A stretch of DNA of 64,000 nucleotides from Bradyrhizobium sp. BR13661 (lineage in GTDB: Bacteria; Pseudomonadota; Alphaproteobacteria; Rhizobiales; Xanthobacteraceae), in assembly GCF_029892425.1 (NCBI RefSeq), contig NZ_JARXWB010000023.1, positions 62,001-126,000 of the forward strand. Direction: 5' to 3'. A program made the translations under genes and the position numbers. Position 1 is the stretch's first letter, and each line of letters starts with the position of its first letter. The notes under the pieces were generated by a model. The model was not told where the DNA came from and made no database searches. It saw nothing but the letters and a program-made list of their open reading frames with translations. Positions 18,872 through 27,400 of the stretch are shown here, piece by piece.

Positions 18872-19048
18872 ATGCTGTTCGCGTCCCTGACCCTGCTCCG
18901 CCAGCCCCTCACTTTCGTCGCCAGAAAATGGCAGAAGCTGGTGCGGATCGCCGGCACCCCCTATCGCCCCGAGCTACACTACATGCGCGGCCCTGGCCCG
19001 AAATGGCACGCCAAATATCAGGCCAGCCGGCTGAACCGCGGGCTGTGA
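18872..19048 (+). CDS. Small basic hypothetical protein (58 aa)
   Basis: Starts MLFASLTLLRQPLTF and ends QASRLNRGL. It is rich in Arg/Lys and aromatic residues (YRPELHYMRGPGPKWHAKY). It begins 9 bp after the DUF6894-type gene, with GAGGTG 7 nt before the ATG. No family is recognised. The N-terminal hydrophobic stretch is too short to call a membrane anchor. The frame is supported by close spacing and a plausible ribosome-binding site only. Confidence 0.5.
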   Translation: MLFASLTLLRQPLTFVARKWQKLVRIAGTPYRPELHYMRGPGPKWHAKYQASRLNRGL

Positions 19049-19091
19049 GTTCTGCGGGTTCACCGCTATCTAAAAATCGGTCTCTCCACTC

Positions 19092-19120
19092 GTCATGCCC
19101 GGGCTTGTCCCGAGCATGAC
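19092..19120. repeat. Short REP-like palindrome (GTCATGC...GCATGAC)
   Basis: GTCATGC (19092-19098) and GCATGAC (19114-19120) flank a CCCGGGCTTGTCCCG core. This matches the small intergenic palindromes I recall as numerous in Bradyrhizobium. Here it separates convergent genes and may also terminate transcription from both sides. Confidence 0.6.
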
Positions 19121-19132
19121 GGCGCGCCTACT

Positions 19133-19906
19133 TCACCGCCCGGTGAACTTCGCCTTGCGCTTCTCGACAAAGGCTTGGCGGCCTTCGACCGCGTCGGCGC
19201 TCTTGCGGATGGTGGCCTGAAGCTCGATCTCGCGGCGGAACTGCGCCTCATAGCTCGCGTGCTCGCTCTCCTCAACGAGAGCGCGTGTCGCGACCAGGGC
19301 GCGCGTCGGCCCCTCCGCCAAGCGACGCGCCAGCGTCAACGCCTCCTCCATCAGCTTCGCATCGTCGACGACCTGCCGCACCAGGCCAATCTCCTGGGCG
19401 CGCTCGGCCGTCAGCGGCTCGTTCAGCAGCATCAGCTCGAGCGCGCGTTGCCGGCCGATCAGCCGCGGCAGCAACCAGGTCGAGCCGAGATCGGGCACCA
19501 GCGCAATGCGGCTGAAGACTTGAATAAAACTGGCCGATCGCGCCGCAACAATGATGTCGCCCGCCATCGCGAGGCTGAAGCCGCCGCCGGCCGCCACGCC
19601 GTTGACAGCAACGACGACAGGCACGCGGCATTCGCGCAACGCCCTAAAGGCCGGCCAGTAGAACCGCATCACGCCGGCCGCGATGTCCTCGCCCAGCGCT
19701 GCAGATGCCTTCAAATTCTGTCCTGAGCAAAATCCGCGGCCTGCGCCAGTGAGGATGAGGGCACGGACCTCCTCGTCCCCGGTCATTTCGGCGACCGCAG
19801 CCGCGAGCGCGCCGAGCAGATCCGGCGTCATCGCGTTTAGGCTTGCCGGCTCGTCGAGCGTCAAAATCCCCACGGTGCCATCCCGCGCCTGTTTCACACC
19901 TGCCAT
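19133..19906 (-). CDS. Enoyl-CoA hydratase/isomerase family protein
   Basis: A 257-residue crotonase-fold protein from ATG 19906, which has GGGAGG 7 nt upstream; the longer frame from 19969 lacks support. Family features are ILTGAGRGFCSGQNLK (oxyanion-hole strand), VVVAVNGVAAGGGFSLAMAGDIIVAA, and a PDLGSTWLLPRLIG segment containing a catalytic-type acidic residue. It resembles PaaG-type 2-(1,2-epoxyphenyl)acetyl-CoA isomerase and general 2-enoyl-CoA hydratases. It stands alone, so the substrate cannot be assigned. Divergent from the gamma-glutamyltransferase gene. Confidence 0.8.
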   Translation of the reverse strand: MAGVKQARDGTVGILTLDEPASLNAMTPDLLGALAAAVAEMTGDEEVRALILTGAGRGFCSGQNLKASAALGEDIAAGVMRFYWPAFRALRECRVPVVVAVNGVAAGGGFSLAMAGDIIVAARSASFIQVFSRIALVPDLGSTWLLPRLIGRQRALELMLLNEPLTAERAQEIGLVRQVVDDAKLMEEALTLARRLAEGPTRALVATRALVEESEHASYEAQFRREIELQATIRKSADAVEGRQAFVEKRKAKFTGR

Positions 19907-20023
19907 GTCGCGCCTCCCTTTGGTTGTTCTCGTTGGCGGCAATGTGCCATTCTTCCCGAGCTCAGCCAATTGCGGAGCTTCGACGTCAGCGCAACGAAGC
20001 CAAGACAGAGTTCAAGACGCATC

Positions 20024-21613
20024 ATGCCCCACCAGTTCAGCCTCAACCAAATCGTCCGCAAACCCGCCGTCACCTCGAAAGGCGGCATTGTCGCTTCGCA
20101 ATCGCGGCGGGCGGCCGAGGTGGGAGCGCAGGTGCTGGCGGCGGGCGGCGACTGCGTCGACGCGATCGTCGCGACCACGTTTGCGCTGAACGTTCTTGAG
20201 CCCTGGAACAGCGGTATCGGCGGCGGCGGCGCCATGGTGCTCTACCGCGCCAGGGAAAATCGCTACGAGGTGATCGACTACGGCATGTGCGCGCCGCTGA
20301 GCATCCGCGCGGCCGATTACCCCATCGTTGGAGACCGCGTCGCGACCGACCTGTTTCCGTGGCCGCGGGTCAAGGACGACCGCAACATTCACGGCCCCGG
20401 CGCGATCGCGGTGCCAGGTGTCGTTGCCGGTATGGAGGAGGCGCACCGTCGACACGCCAGGATGAGCTGGAAAGACCTGGTCGCGCCGGCAGTCGGGCTC
20501 GCCGGCGAAGGCCTGCTGGTTGACTGGTGGACTGAGCTGACGATCGCAGGCGCGGCCACCGATCTGCGGCGCTATCCCGCAAGCGCGGCCATGTTCTTGA
20601 AAGATGGCCTGCCCCCGAATCCGCCCTGGAGCATCGAAGCCGAAATCCGGCTGCCGCAGGACAATTTGAAAGCGACGCTATCGCACCTCGCCGAGGCCGG
20701 ACCGCGCGACTTCTATCAGGGCGATCTCGCCAAGAGCATCGCGTCCGACATCAAGGCCGACTGCGGCTCGTTGTCGGTCGAGGATCTCGCCGCGTTCCGC
20801 AGCCATCTGCGCGAGCCGCTGGCGATCCCCTATCGCGGCGGCAAGGTGCTGGCGACGCCAGAGCTCACCGCCGGGCCGACCATGGCGCATGCGCTGCGCC
20901 TGTTGCAGCAAAATCTGAAGCCGGCAGGCGCGCCGGACGCGGCCGCCTATGCAGAATATGCCGTTGCCCTGCAAGAGGCCTATCGCGAGCGCCTCAAGGA
21001 CATGGGCGATGCCGACGGCAAGCGCTCGCTCGGTGCGGAATATCTGGCGCCGGCCTGCACCACGCATTTCTCGGTCGTCGACCGGGACGGCAACATCGCC
21101 GCGGTGACACAGACGCTGCTCTCGTCCTTTGGCTCGAAATATGTGACGCCGCACACCGGCATCCCCATGAACAACGGCATCATGTGGTTCGATCCGATGC
21201 CCGGCACCACCAATTCGCTCGCCCCCGGTAAGCGCTGCCTCACCAACTACACGCCTGTGATCGCCGAGACCAGGGACGGCAAGCGCCTCGCGGTCGGCGC
21301 CTCCGGCGGTCGCCGCATCCTGCCCTCGGTCCTGCAGCTCGTGTCCTTTGCGATGGATTTCGACATGGACCTCGATGATGCCATCCACCAGCCTCGCATC
21401 GATTGCAGCGAAGGCGCGATCGTGCTCGGCGACACCAGGCTGCCAGCGGATACACGCAAGGCGCTTGCCGCGCGCTTCATCTACAAGGAAGCGCCGCTGC
21501 AGACCCTGCCGATGAAATTCGCCTGCCCGAGTGTGGTGATGCGCGCCGGCGATACCAACAGCGGTGCGGTCGAGATCTTTCAGCCCTGGGCCGACGCGGT
21601 GGCGGAGAGCTAG
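20024..21613 (+). CDS. Gamma-glutamyltransferase family protein
   Basis: A 529-residue N-terminal-nucleophile hydrolase. The self-processing site is seen as C-TTHFSVVD, with nucleophile Thr346 and the downstream GNIAAVTQTLLSSFGS. The GASGGRRI segment near residue 425 corresponds to the substrate-binding glycines. No signal peptide is visible, unlike exported glutathione-cleaving GGTs. Such cytosolic members process gamma-glutamyl amides. It converges with the FAD oxidase gene, sharing 3 nt at the stops. A role in releasing gamma-glutamyl amine intermediates is suggested by context only. Confidence 0.8.
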   Translation: MPHQFSLNQIVRKPAVTSKGGIVASQSRRAAEVGAQVLAAGGDCVDAIVATTFALNVLEPWNSGIGGGGAMVLYRARENRYEVIDYGMCAPLSIRAADYPIVGDRVATDLFPWPRVKDDRNIHGPGAIAVPGVVAGMEEAHRRHARMSWKDLVAPAVGLAGEGLLVDWWTELTIAGAATDLRRYPASAAMFLKDGLPPNPPWSIEAEIRLPQDNLKATLSHLAEAGPRDFYQGDLAKSIASDIKADCGSLSVEDLAAFRSHLREPLAIPYRGGKVLATPELTAGPTMAHALRLLQQNLKPAGAPDAAAYAEYAVALQEAYRERLKDMGDADGKRSLGAEYLAPACTTHFSVVDRDGNIAAVTQTLLSSFGSKYVTPHTGIPMNNGIMWFDPMPGTTNSLAPGKRCLTNYTPVIAETRDGKRLAVGASGGRRILPSVLQLVSFAMDFDMDLDDAIHQPRIDCSEGAIVLGDTRLPADTRKALAARFIYKEAPLQTLPMKFACPSVVMRAGDTNSGAVEIFQPWADAVAES

Positions 21614-22893
21614 ATCCCGAACCGGTCGCGCACGCGCCCCGCGATCACGGCCGTGGTGACGCCGACCGGCCAGAACGCATGCATCGGGATCGGCTTGATA
21701 CCGGTGATGGGCATGTCGATCTCGGCCTTGGCGCCGCCGATCAGCCGGCGCGCGAGCTGCGCGCCCATGGCGGTCGAGAGCGCGACGCCGCGACCGTTGC
21801 AGCCGAGCGAGATCAGGATGCTTTCCGCCGGCTCATGCACATGCGGGTAATGATCCCCGGTGATGGCGAGCCTGCTGTTCCAGCCGTGGGTCCAGGCGAC
21901 GCCCTTGAGCTGCGGCCACAGCCGCTCGGCGTAGCGCATGAGATAGGCGACATCGTCAGGTGATTTGATCCAGCGCATCGGGCCGCGCCCGCCCATCAGC
22001 AGGCGGTTGTGCTGGTCGATGCGATAGTAGACCGTGATGTGGCCGCTCTCATAAAGGACCGGACGCGTCGGCATGATCGAGCGAGCGATCTCCTCGGAGA
22101 GGGGAGCCGTGGCCGCGATCGAGGAAAACACCGGCACAATGGTGCGGCGGAGCGCCGGCCAGAGATCGTCGGTAAAACCATTAGTCGCGAGCAGGACCTT
22201 GTCGGCATGAACGACCGCGCGCGGCGTTTCGATGCGCCAGCGCGCGCCCTCACGGCGGAGTGACAGCGCCGGCGTCTCGCCATGCACCTTCGCGCCGGCG
22301 GAGATCGCCGCACGCGCGAGGCCGCGGACATAGCTGAGGGGATGCAGATCGCCGCCGCGTGCATCAAGCATGGCGCCGATATAGCGATCCGTGCCCGTCA
22401 TTTCGCGCAACTGCTCGCGGTTCAGATACGACACCGGCATGCCGCGGCGGATACATTGCTGCGCTGTCTTCTCGATCGCAGCAGCGCTGGCCTCGTTATA
22501 GGCCGCGCGCAGCGTGCCGTTCTGCCGCGCCTCGCACGGGATCTGGTAGCGGCGGATCAGATTATGCGTGAAATTCGGCGTGCCGTAGGAGAACTCGATC
22601 ATGCGCCGGCCGAGCTCGGCGCCGAAATCGGCCTCGATCTGATCGGGATCGTGCTTCAGGCCGGGATTGGTGTGGCCGCCATTGTTGCCGGATGCACCCC
22701 AGCCCGGCTCATGTGCCTCCAGCACCAGCGCCTCGACGCCCTGCTCCGCCAGATGCAGCGCGGCGGACAGACCCGTGTAGCCGCCCCCGACGATCGCGAC
22801 GGAAACGCTCTTGTCCGTATCGAGCGGCGGCGTTGCCACCGGCGCGACGGCCGTGTCGGCATAGAGCGAGGGCGGCAGAGGCTGGCGCGTCAT
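21610..22893 (-). CDS. FAD-dependent amine/amino acid oxidase, PuuB (gamma-glutamylputrescine oxidase)-like
   Basis: A 427-residue DAO-superfamily flavoprotein from ATG 22893. The FAD-binding motif VAIVGGGYTGLSAALHLAEQG lies near residue 30, followed by GWGASGNNGGHTNPGLKHD, characteristic of the PuuB/OrdL group. C-terminal GCNGRGVALSTAMGAQLA is also typical. These enzymes oxidise gamma-glutamylputrescine or related amines. It lies directly downstream of the ABC transporter ATPase gene (13 bp) and is probably the last gene of that operon, coupling uptake to oxidation. Confidence 0.8.
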   Translation of the reverse strand: MTRQPLPPSLYADTAVAPVATPPLDTDKSVSVAIVGGGYTGLSAALHLAEQGVEALVLEAHEPGWGASGNNGGHTNPGLKHDPDQIEADFGAELGRRMIEFSYGTPNFTHNLIRRYQIPCEARQNGTLRAAYNEASAAAIEKTAQQCIRRGMPVSYLNREQLREMTGTDRYIGAMLDARGGDLHPLSYVRGLARAAISAGAKVHGETPALSLRREGARWRIETPRAVVHADKVLLATNGFTDDLWPALRRTIVPVFSSIAATAPLSEEIARSIMPTRPVLYESGHITVYYRIDQHNRLLMGGRGPMRWIKSPDDVAYLMRYAERLWPQLKGVAWTHGWNSRLAITGDHYPHVHEPAESILISLGCNGRGVALSTAMGAQLARRLIGGAKAEIDMPITGIKPIPMHAFWPVGVTTAVIAGRVRDRFGI

Positions 22894-22906
22894 TATAAAA
22901 GTCCGG

Positions 22907-23638
22907 TCAGAGCGGATGCAGCACGCGGCGCAGAAAGTCCTGCGTCCGCGGATGCTGGGGTTGGTTGAGCAGCTGTTTCGCTGGCCCCTGCTCGACGATG
23001 ACGCCACCATCAATGAACAGCACGCGGTCGGCGACGTCGCGGGCAAAGCCCATTTCGTGGGTGACGACGACCATGGTCATGCCGTCGTCGGCGAGCTTGC
23101 GCATCACGCCAAGGACGTCGCCGACGAGTTCCGGATCGAGCGCAGAGGTCGGCTCGTCAAACAGGATCGCCTTGGGCTGCATCGCGAGCGCGCGTGCGAT
23201 CGCGACGCGCTGTTGCTGACCACCCGAGAGTTGCGGCGGATGTGCATCGGCCTTTTCGGCGAGCCCAACCTGCGCGAGCAGCGCACGGCCGCGTTCGATC
23301 ACTTGCGCACGCGGCTCCTTCTTCACGAACAGCGGCCCTTCGACCACGTTTTCCAGCACCGTCCTGTGCGGGAACAGGTTGAAGCGCTGGAACACCATCG
23401 AGACCTGGGTGCGGATGTTCACGATCGACGGCGCATCGCGGTCAACCCTCAGGCCTTCGACACTGATCTCGCCGCGATCATAGCTTTCGAGCCCGTTGAT
23501 ACAGCGCAGGATGGTCGACTTGCCCGAACCCGAGGGACCGACGATGCAGACCACCTCGCCCTTCTGCACGGACGCCGAGATCCCCTTGAGGACTTCGTTC
23601 TGGCCAAAGCTCTTGTGGACGTCGTTGAGCTCGATCAT
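22907..23638 (-). CDS. Polar amino acid ABC transporter, ATP-binding protein
   Basis: A 243-residue GlnQ/HisP-type ATPase from ATG 23638. Walker A GPSGSGKST lies near residue 36, the Q-loop in MVFQRFNLFPH, signature LSGGQQQRVAIARAL, and Walker B AILFDEPTSALDPE. It energises import by the adjacent permease. Its ATG overlaps the permease stop (ATGA at 23635-23638), and 13 bp downstream lies the FAD oxidase. Confidence 0.92.
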   Translation of the reverse strand: MIELNDVHKSFGQNEVLKGISASVQKGEVVCIVGPSGSGKSTILRCINGLESYDRGEISVEGLRVDRDAPSIVNIRTQVSMVFQRFNLFPHRTVLENVVEGPLFVKKEPRAQVIERGRALLAQVGLAEKADAHPPQLSGGQQQRVAIARALAMQPKAILFDEPTSALDPELVGDVLGVMRKLADDGMTMVVVTHEMGFARDVADRVLFIDGGVIVEQGPAKQLLNQPQHPRTQDFLRRVLHPL

Positions 23639-24288
23639 TTCTTGCCAGCTCGCTTCTCGAAGTGGCGGACCAGGAGGATCAGCGGGATGCTCATGGTGAG
23701 ATACATCAGCGCGACCATCGTGAACACGTTGGTGTTCTTGAAGGTCGAGGACGCGATCAGCTTGCCCTGAAGGGCGAGCTCGGCGACGGTGATGGTCGAG
23801 GCCTGCGAGGAATCCTTCAGCATCATGATCATGACGTTGCCGTAGGGCGGCAGCACGATGCGCACAGCCTGCGGCAAGATCACGCGGCGCATGGTGAGCC
23901 ACCAGCCCATGCCGATCGACTGCGCCGCCTCGATCTGCCCCTTGTCGATCGCTTCGATGCCGGCGCGGAAGTTTTCCGCCTGGTAGGCCGAATAGGCGAT
24001 ACCGAGCCCAAGGATGGCAGCCTGCAACGCGGACAGCGTGACGCCGAGGTCGGGCATCACGAAATAGAGATAGAACAACAGCACGATGATCGGGATGCCG
24101 CGGATGACGTTGATCAGGCTGGCGCTGAGCATCGACAGCACCTTGATGCCCGAGACCCGCATCATCGCCCAGACGAGGCCGAGCGCCGTCGAGAGCAGCA
24201 GCGAGCCGATCGTGACGATGATTGTCAGCGCGACGCCGTTCATCAGGATCGGAAAGAACTCGACAGCGTCGTGCCAGAAGCCTTTCAT
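23635..24288 (-). CDS. Polar amino acid ABC transporter, permease
   Basis: A 217-residue inner-membrane permease of the HisMQ type with about five membrane spans. It carries the EAA loop motif EAAQSIGMGWWLTMRRVILPQAVRIVLPP that docks the ATPase. Only one permease gene is present, so it probably acts as a homodimer. Follows the binding-protein gene by 31 bp and overlaps the ATPase gene by 4 nt. Confidence 0.9.
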   Translation of the reverse strand: MKGFWHDAVEFFPILMNGVALTIIVTIGSLLLSTALGLVWAMMRVSGIKVLSMLSASLINVIRGIPIIVLLFYLYFVMPDLGVTLSALQAAILGLGIAYSAYQAENFRAGIEAIDKGQIEAAQSIGMGWWLTMRRVILPQAVRIVLPPYGNVMIMMLKDSSQASTITVAELALQGKLIASSTFKNTNVFTMVALMYLTMSIPLILLVRHFEKRAGKK

Positions 24289-24319
24289 CGGCCAACCTTC
24301 ATCGATCGCCCTCTATCGA

Positions 24320-25078
24320 TCAGCCCTCAGCCTTCTGGCCCCATTTTTCGAGGATCTTGCCGATGGTGCCATTGGCCTTGAGCTTCGCCAGCGACGCGTT
24401 GATCTTGCCAAGCAACTCGGTGTCGCCCTTGCGCACACCGATGCCGACCGAGCCGACCGTGACGGGCTTGTAGCCGTCGACGAGACGCACGTCGGGGAAC
24501 CCGCCCTGCTTCAAATTGTAGGCAAGGATCGGATAGTCGGCGTAGCCGGCCTTGAGGCGGCCGGTGTTCACGTCGCGCAGGATATCGGGAATGGTGTCGT
24601 AGGCCTTCACGTCGGCGAATAGGCCGGTCTTCTTCAGTGCATCGACGAAGGCGGTGCCTACTTGCGCGCCCACAGTCTCGCCCTTCAAATCATCTTGCGT
24701 GGCATAGGCCTTGGTGTCGCTCTTCGGCACGACCAGGCCTTCGCCATAGGTGTAGATCGGATCGGAGAAGTCGACGACTTCCTTGCGGGGCGCCGTGATG
24801 AACATCGCGGCCGCGATGATATCGATCTTGCTCGAGGTCAGTGAGGGGATCAGCGCCGAGAATTGCATCGGCTCGATCTGCACGTTGAGGCCGGCGTCCT
24901 TGCCGATCTCGGTGATGAGATCGACCATGATGCCCTGAATGGAATTGGTCTTGGTGTCGAGGAAGGTGAAGGGGATACCCGTTGGCGTCGAGCCGACCTT
25001 CAACACCTGCTGCGCGGAGGCCGGCGTCACCGCTGCAATTGCGAGCGCCGCGATCGCGGCCAGACCAAAACGCTTCAT
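24320..25078 (-). CDS. Polar amino acid/amine ABC transporter, periplasmic substrate-binding protein
   Basis: A 252-residue SBP_bac_3-type protein with signal peptide (AAIAALAIAAVTPASAQQ). The fold is shown by GIPFTFLDTKTNSIQGIMVDLITEIGKDAG, MQFSALIPSLTSSKIDIIAAAMFITAPRKEVVDFSDP and a terminal GTIGKILEKWG. First gene of a four-gene operon (binding protein, permease, ATPase, oxidase). The ligand cannot be read from sequence; the operon partner favours an amine or amino acid. Its promoter region contains two matching palindromes likely bound by the divergent regulator. Confidence 0.9.
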   Translation of the reverse strand: MKRFGLAAIAALAIAAVTPASAQQVLKVGSTPTGIPFTFLDTKTNSIQGIMVDLITEIGKDAGLNVQIEPMQFSALIPSLTSSKIDIIAAAMFITAPRKEVVDFSDPIYTYGEGLVVPKSDTKAYATQDDLKGETVGAQVGTAFVDALKKTGLFADVKAYDTIPDILRDVNTGRLKAGYADYPILAYNLKQGGFPDVRLVDGYKPVTVGSVGIGVRKGDTELLGKINASLAKLKANGTIGKILEKWGQKAEG

Positions 25079-25159
25079 CGCATCCCCCTTTGGGTCCGGC
25101 CGGTGGCGGCTCTCGCGCGTGTCGTGATCAGACGTTGCGGGCCGAGCCGTTTCGGCCTA

Positions 25160-25177
25160 TTTTCACCAATATGAAAA
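25160..25177. promoter_or_regulatory. Candidate operator 1, TTTTCA-N6-TGAAAA
   Basis: A perfect 6-bp inverted repeat with six-base spacer CCAATA, in the divergent region between the transporter operon and the XRE-cupin regulator gene. It is the first of two sites with the same half-site and spacer, 50 bp centre to centre. Likely bound by the adjacent regulator. Confidence 0.55.
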
Positions 25178-25209
25178 TTTGGTCACACTTTCGCGGATGA
25201 CGCAAGCGG

Positions 25210-25227
25210 TTTTCATGCACATGAAGG
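25210..25227. promoter_or_regulatory. Candidate operator 2, TTTTCA-N6-TGAAGG
   Basis: Same half-site and spacer length as the site at 25160-25177, with TTCATG/CATGAA forming the core palindrome. It ends 12 bp before the GTG start of the regulator gene, a position suited to autorepression. Confidence 0.55.
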
Positions 25228-25239
25228 AAGCGGTTTGAC

Positions 25240-25908
25240 GTGAGCGGTGGCAAAAGAATGCGCAAACCGGCCGCCGCAAAGCCGGCCAAAAAGGCCCGCA
25301 ACGGCAAGAAGGCAACCGCGAAGCCGGCGGAGCCCGCAATGGACGTCGCGGTTGGCCGCCGTATCCGCGATCTCAGGCGCGTCAGGCAATTCTCGCTTGA
25401 AACGGTCGCCGCGCGCACGGAGCTGTCGATCGGCTTCCTCAGCCAGATCGAGCGCGGCCTGTCGTCGCCATCACTGCGCGTGCTGGCGATGCTCTCCGAC
25501 GTGCTCGGCGTCGGTATCGCCGCACTGTTCGGCGCGAGCCCGAGCGCTGACAGTGCGTCCGACCAGGTGGTGACGCGTGGGCTTCATCGGCCCGAGCTGA
25601 AACTCTGGCGCACCGGTGTGTCCAAGCAATTGCTCAGCCCGGCCAACGCTGACAACAAGCTCAACCTGTTCCTGGTGCATCTGGAGCCCGGCGGCTCCAC
25701 GGGCGACGAACTCTACACCCATGACGGCGAGGAAGCCGGCCTCGTGCTGGAAGGCGAGATGATGCTCACGGTGGACAGCGAGACCTGGTCGCTGAAAACG
25801 GGCGACAGTTTTCGGTTTGCCAGCCGAAGGCCACACCGGTTTTCCAACCCGGCACAGGATGCGAAGGCGGTGGTGCTGTGGGTGAATTGCGTGACGGGGG
25901 CGGGCTGA
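25240..25908 (+). CDS. XRE-family transcriptional regulator with C-terminal cupin domain
   Basis: A 222-residue regulator starting at GTG 25240, with a Lys/Ala-rich N-terminal extension of about 35 residues. The helix-turn-helix spans about 42-100 (IRDLRRVRQFSLETVAARTELSIGFLSQIERG). A cupin ligand-binding domain (about 150-222) has the family pattern TGDELYTHDGEEAGLVLEGEMML and DSFRFASRRPHRFSN. This architecture senses amino acids or amines. Divergent from the transporter operon and preceded by two palindromic sites, so it probably controls that operon and itself. Confidence 0.88.
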   Translation: MSGGKRMRKPAAAKPAKKARNGKKATAKPAEPAMDVAVGRRIRDLRRVRQFSLETVAARTELSIGFLSQIERGLSSPSLRVLAMLSDVLGVGIAALFGASPSADSASDQVVTRGLHRPELKLWRTGVSKQLLSPANADNKLNLFLVHLEPGGSTGDELYTHDGEEAGLVLEGEMMLTVDSETWSLKTGDSFRFASRRPHRFSNPAQDAKAVVLWVNCVTGAG

Positions 25909-25915
25909 CTGCTCT

Positions 25916-26056
25916 CCCTCTCCCCGTTCTTACGGGGAGAGGGTTGGGGTGAGGGGCTCTCTCCGCACAGACGGTGACAGACGGACTCGCGGAGACTCCC
26001 CCTCACCCGGAATTTGCTCTCTCAAATTCCGGCCTCTCCCCGCACGTGGGGAGAGG
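25916..26056. repeat. Cluster of three consecutive intergenic palindromes
   Basis: Hairpin 1: CCCTCTCCCCG (25916-25926) with CGGGGAGAGGG (25933-25943). Hairpin 2: CCGGAATTTG (26007-26016) with CAAATTCCGG (26023-26032). Hairpin 3: CCTCTCCCC (26033-26041) with GGGGAGAGG (26048-26056). They occupy almost the whole gap between the convergent regulator and dadA genes. Arms resemble the palindrome near 14.28 kb, so this is a dispersed repeat family that may double as a terminator. Confidence 0.65.
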
Positions 26057-26064
26057 CGAAGAAG

Positions 26065-27330
26065 TCACCCAAACCGGTGCTGATACCGATCCACCGTCAG
26101 CGCGCTCACATCGACCTCCGGCTTCTTGCCTGAAAGCATATCCGCAAGCACGCGCCCTGAACCGCAGGACATGGTCCAGCCGAGCGTGCCGTGGCCGGTG
26201 TTGAGGTGGAGGTTGGCGTATTGCGTCGGGCCGATCACGGGCGGGCCATCCGGCGTCATCGGGCGCAGGCCGCTCCAGAACGTCGCCTTGGCGAGATCGC
26301 CACCGCGCGGGAACAGATCGGTCAGGGAGTGGTCCAGCGTGGCGCGGCGTGCATCATAGAGCTTGGTCGAGAAGCCCGAGATCTCGGCGGTGCCGCCAAC
26401 ACGGATGCGATCGCCGAGGCGCGTGATCGCGACCTTGTAGCTCTCGTCCATCACCGTCGATTCCGGCGCGCCGGAGGCATCCATGATCGGCACCGTGATC
26501 GAATAGCCCTTCACCGGATAGACCGGCAGCGAGATGCCGAGCGGCGCGGCCATTCGCGACGAATAGCTGCCGAGCGCGAGCACGTAGCTATCGGCTTGCA
26601 GCATGCCGACACTGGTCGCAACGCCGCTGACGCGTCCGCCATCGGTGACGATACGGTCGATGCCGGTGTTGAACAGGAAGCGCACGCCGAGCGCCTGGGC
26701 ATGCTTGGCCAGCGCCTGCGTGAACATGTGGCAGTCGCCGGTCTCGTCCTGTGGCAGGCGAAGGCCACCGACGAATTTTTCCTTCACGGCTGATAGCGCC
26801 GGCTCGACCGCGATGCAGCCCTCCCGGCTCAGCGTCTCGTAGGGCACGCCGTACTGCTTGAGCACGGCGACGTCTTCGCCGGTACCGTCGAGCTGCGCCT
26901 GGTAACGAAACAGCTGCAGCGTGCCCTGCGAGCGCTCGTCATATTGAATGCCGACGTCGCGGCGCAGATCGCGCAGGCAATCGCGGCTGTATTCCGCGAT
27001 CGGGATCATCCGGCTCTTGTTGACCGCGTAGCGCGCGCTGGTGCAGTTGCGCAGCATCTTGAGCAGCCAGACCCACATGACAGGATCTAGCTTCGGCCGG
27101 ATCACCAGCGGGCCGTGCTTCATCAGAAGCCATTTGACCGCCTTCACCGGCACGCCTGGACCAGCCCATGGCGAGGAATAGCCGGGCGAGACTTCGCCAG
27201 CGTTCGCAAACGAGGTCTCCAGCGCCGGTTCGGGCTGACGGTCGACGACCGTCACCTCATGGCCGGCACGTGCGAGGTAGTAGGCAGAGGTGACACCGAT
27301 GACACCGCTGCCGAGGATCAAGACTTTCAC
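26065..27330 (-). CDS. dadA: D-amino acid dehydrogenase, DadA family
   Basis: A 421-residue FAD enzyme starting at GTG 27330. The dinucleotide-binding motif KVLILGSGVIGVTSAYYLARAGHEVTVVDR is at the N-terminus, followed by ETSFANAGEVSPGYSSPWAGPGVP, which is diagnostic of DadA. C-terminal LHLNTGHGTLGWTMSCGSGRVLADML is also characteristic. It oxidatively deaminates D-amino acids at the membrane, feeding the respiratory chain. The next gene upstream on the same strand is an aminotransferase (70 bp away), so both may serve one amino acid catabolic pathway. Confidence 0.9.
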   Translation of the reverse strand: MKVLILGSGVIGVTSAYYLARAGHEVTVVDRQPEPALETSFANAGEVSPGYSSPWAGPGVPVKAVKWLLMKHGPLVIRPKLDPVMWVWLLKMLRNCTSARYAVNKSRMIPIAEYSRDCLRDLRRDVGIQYDERSQGTLQLFRYQAQLDGTGEDVAVLKQYGVPYETLSREGCIAVEPALSAVKEKFVGGLRLPQDETGDCHMFTQALAKHAQALGVRFLFNTGIDRIVTDGGRVSGVATSVGMLQADSYVLALGSYSSRMAAPLGISLPVYPVKGYSITVPIMDASGAPESTVMDESYKVAITRLGDRIRVGGTAEISGFSTKLYDARRATLDHSLTDLFPRGGDLAKATFWSGLRPMTPDGPPVIGPTQYANLHLNTGHGTLGWTMSCGSGRVLADMLSGKKPEVDVSALTVDRYQHRFG

Positions 27331-27400
27331 GCTTGGTCAAACTCCCGCGGCATTACGCTCGCCGCTGCAAGATAGAACTCACCAGCGGCGAGAGCAATTA

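Noticed and set aside
22907..24295. 462-aa frame spanning permease and ATPase regions as a fusion
   Set aside because: The N-terminal part is an out-of-frame read of the permease gene; the ATPase begins at 23638 with ATGA overlap.
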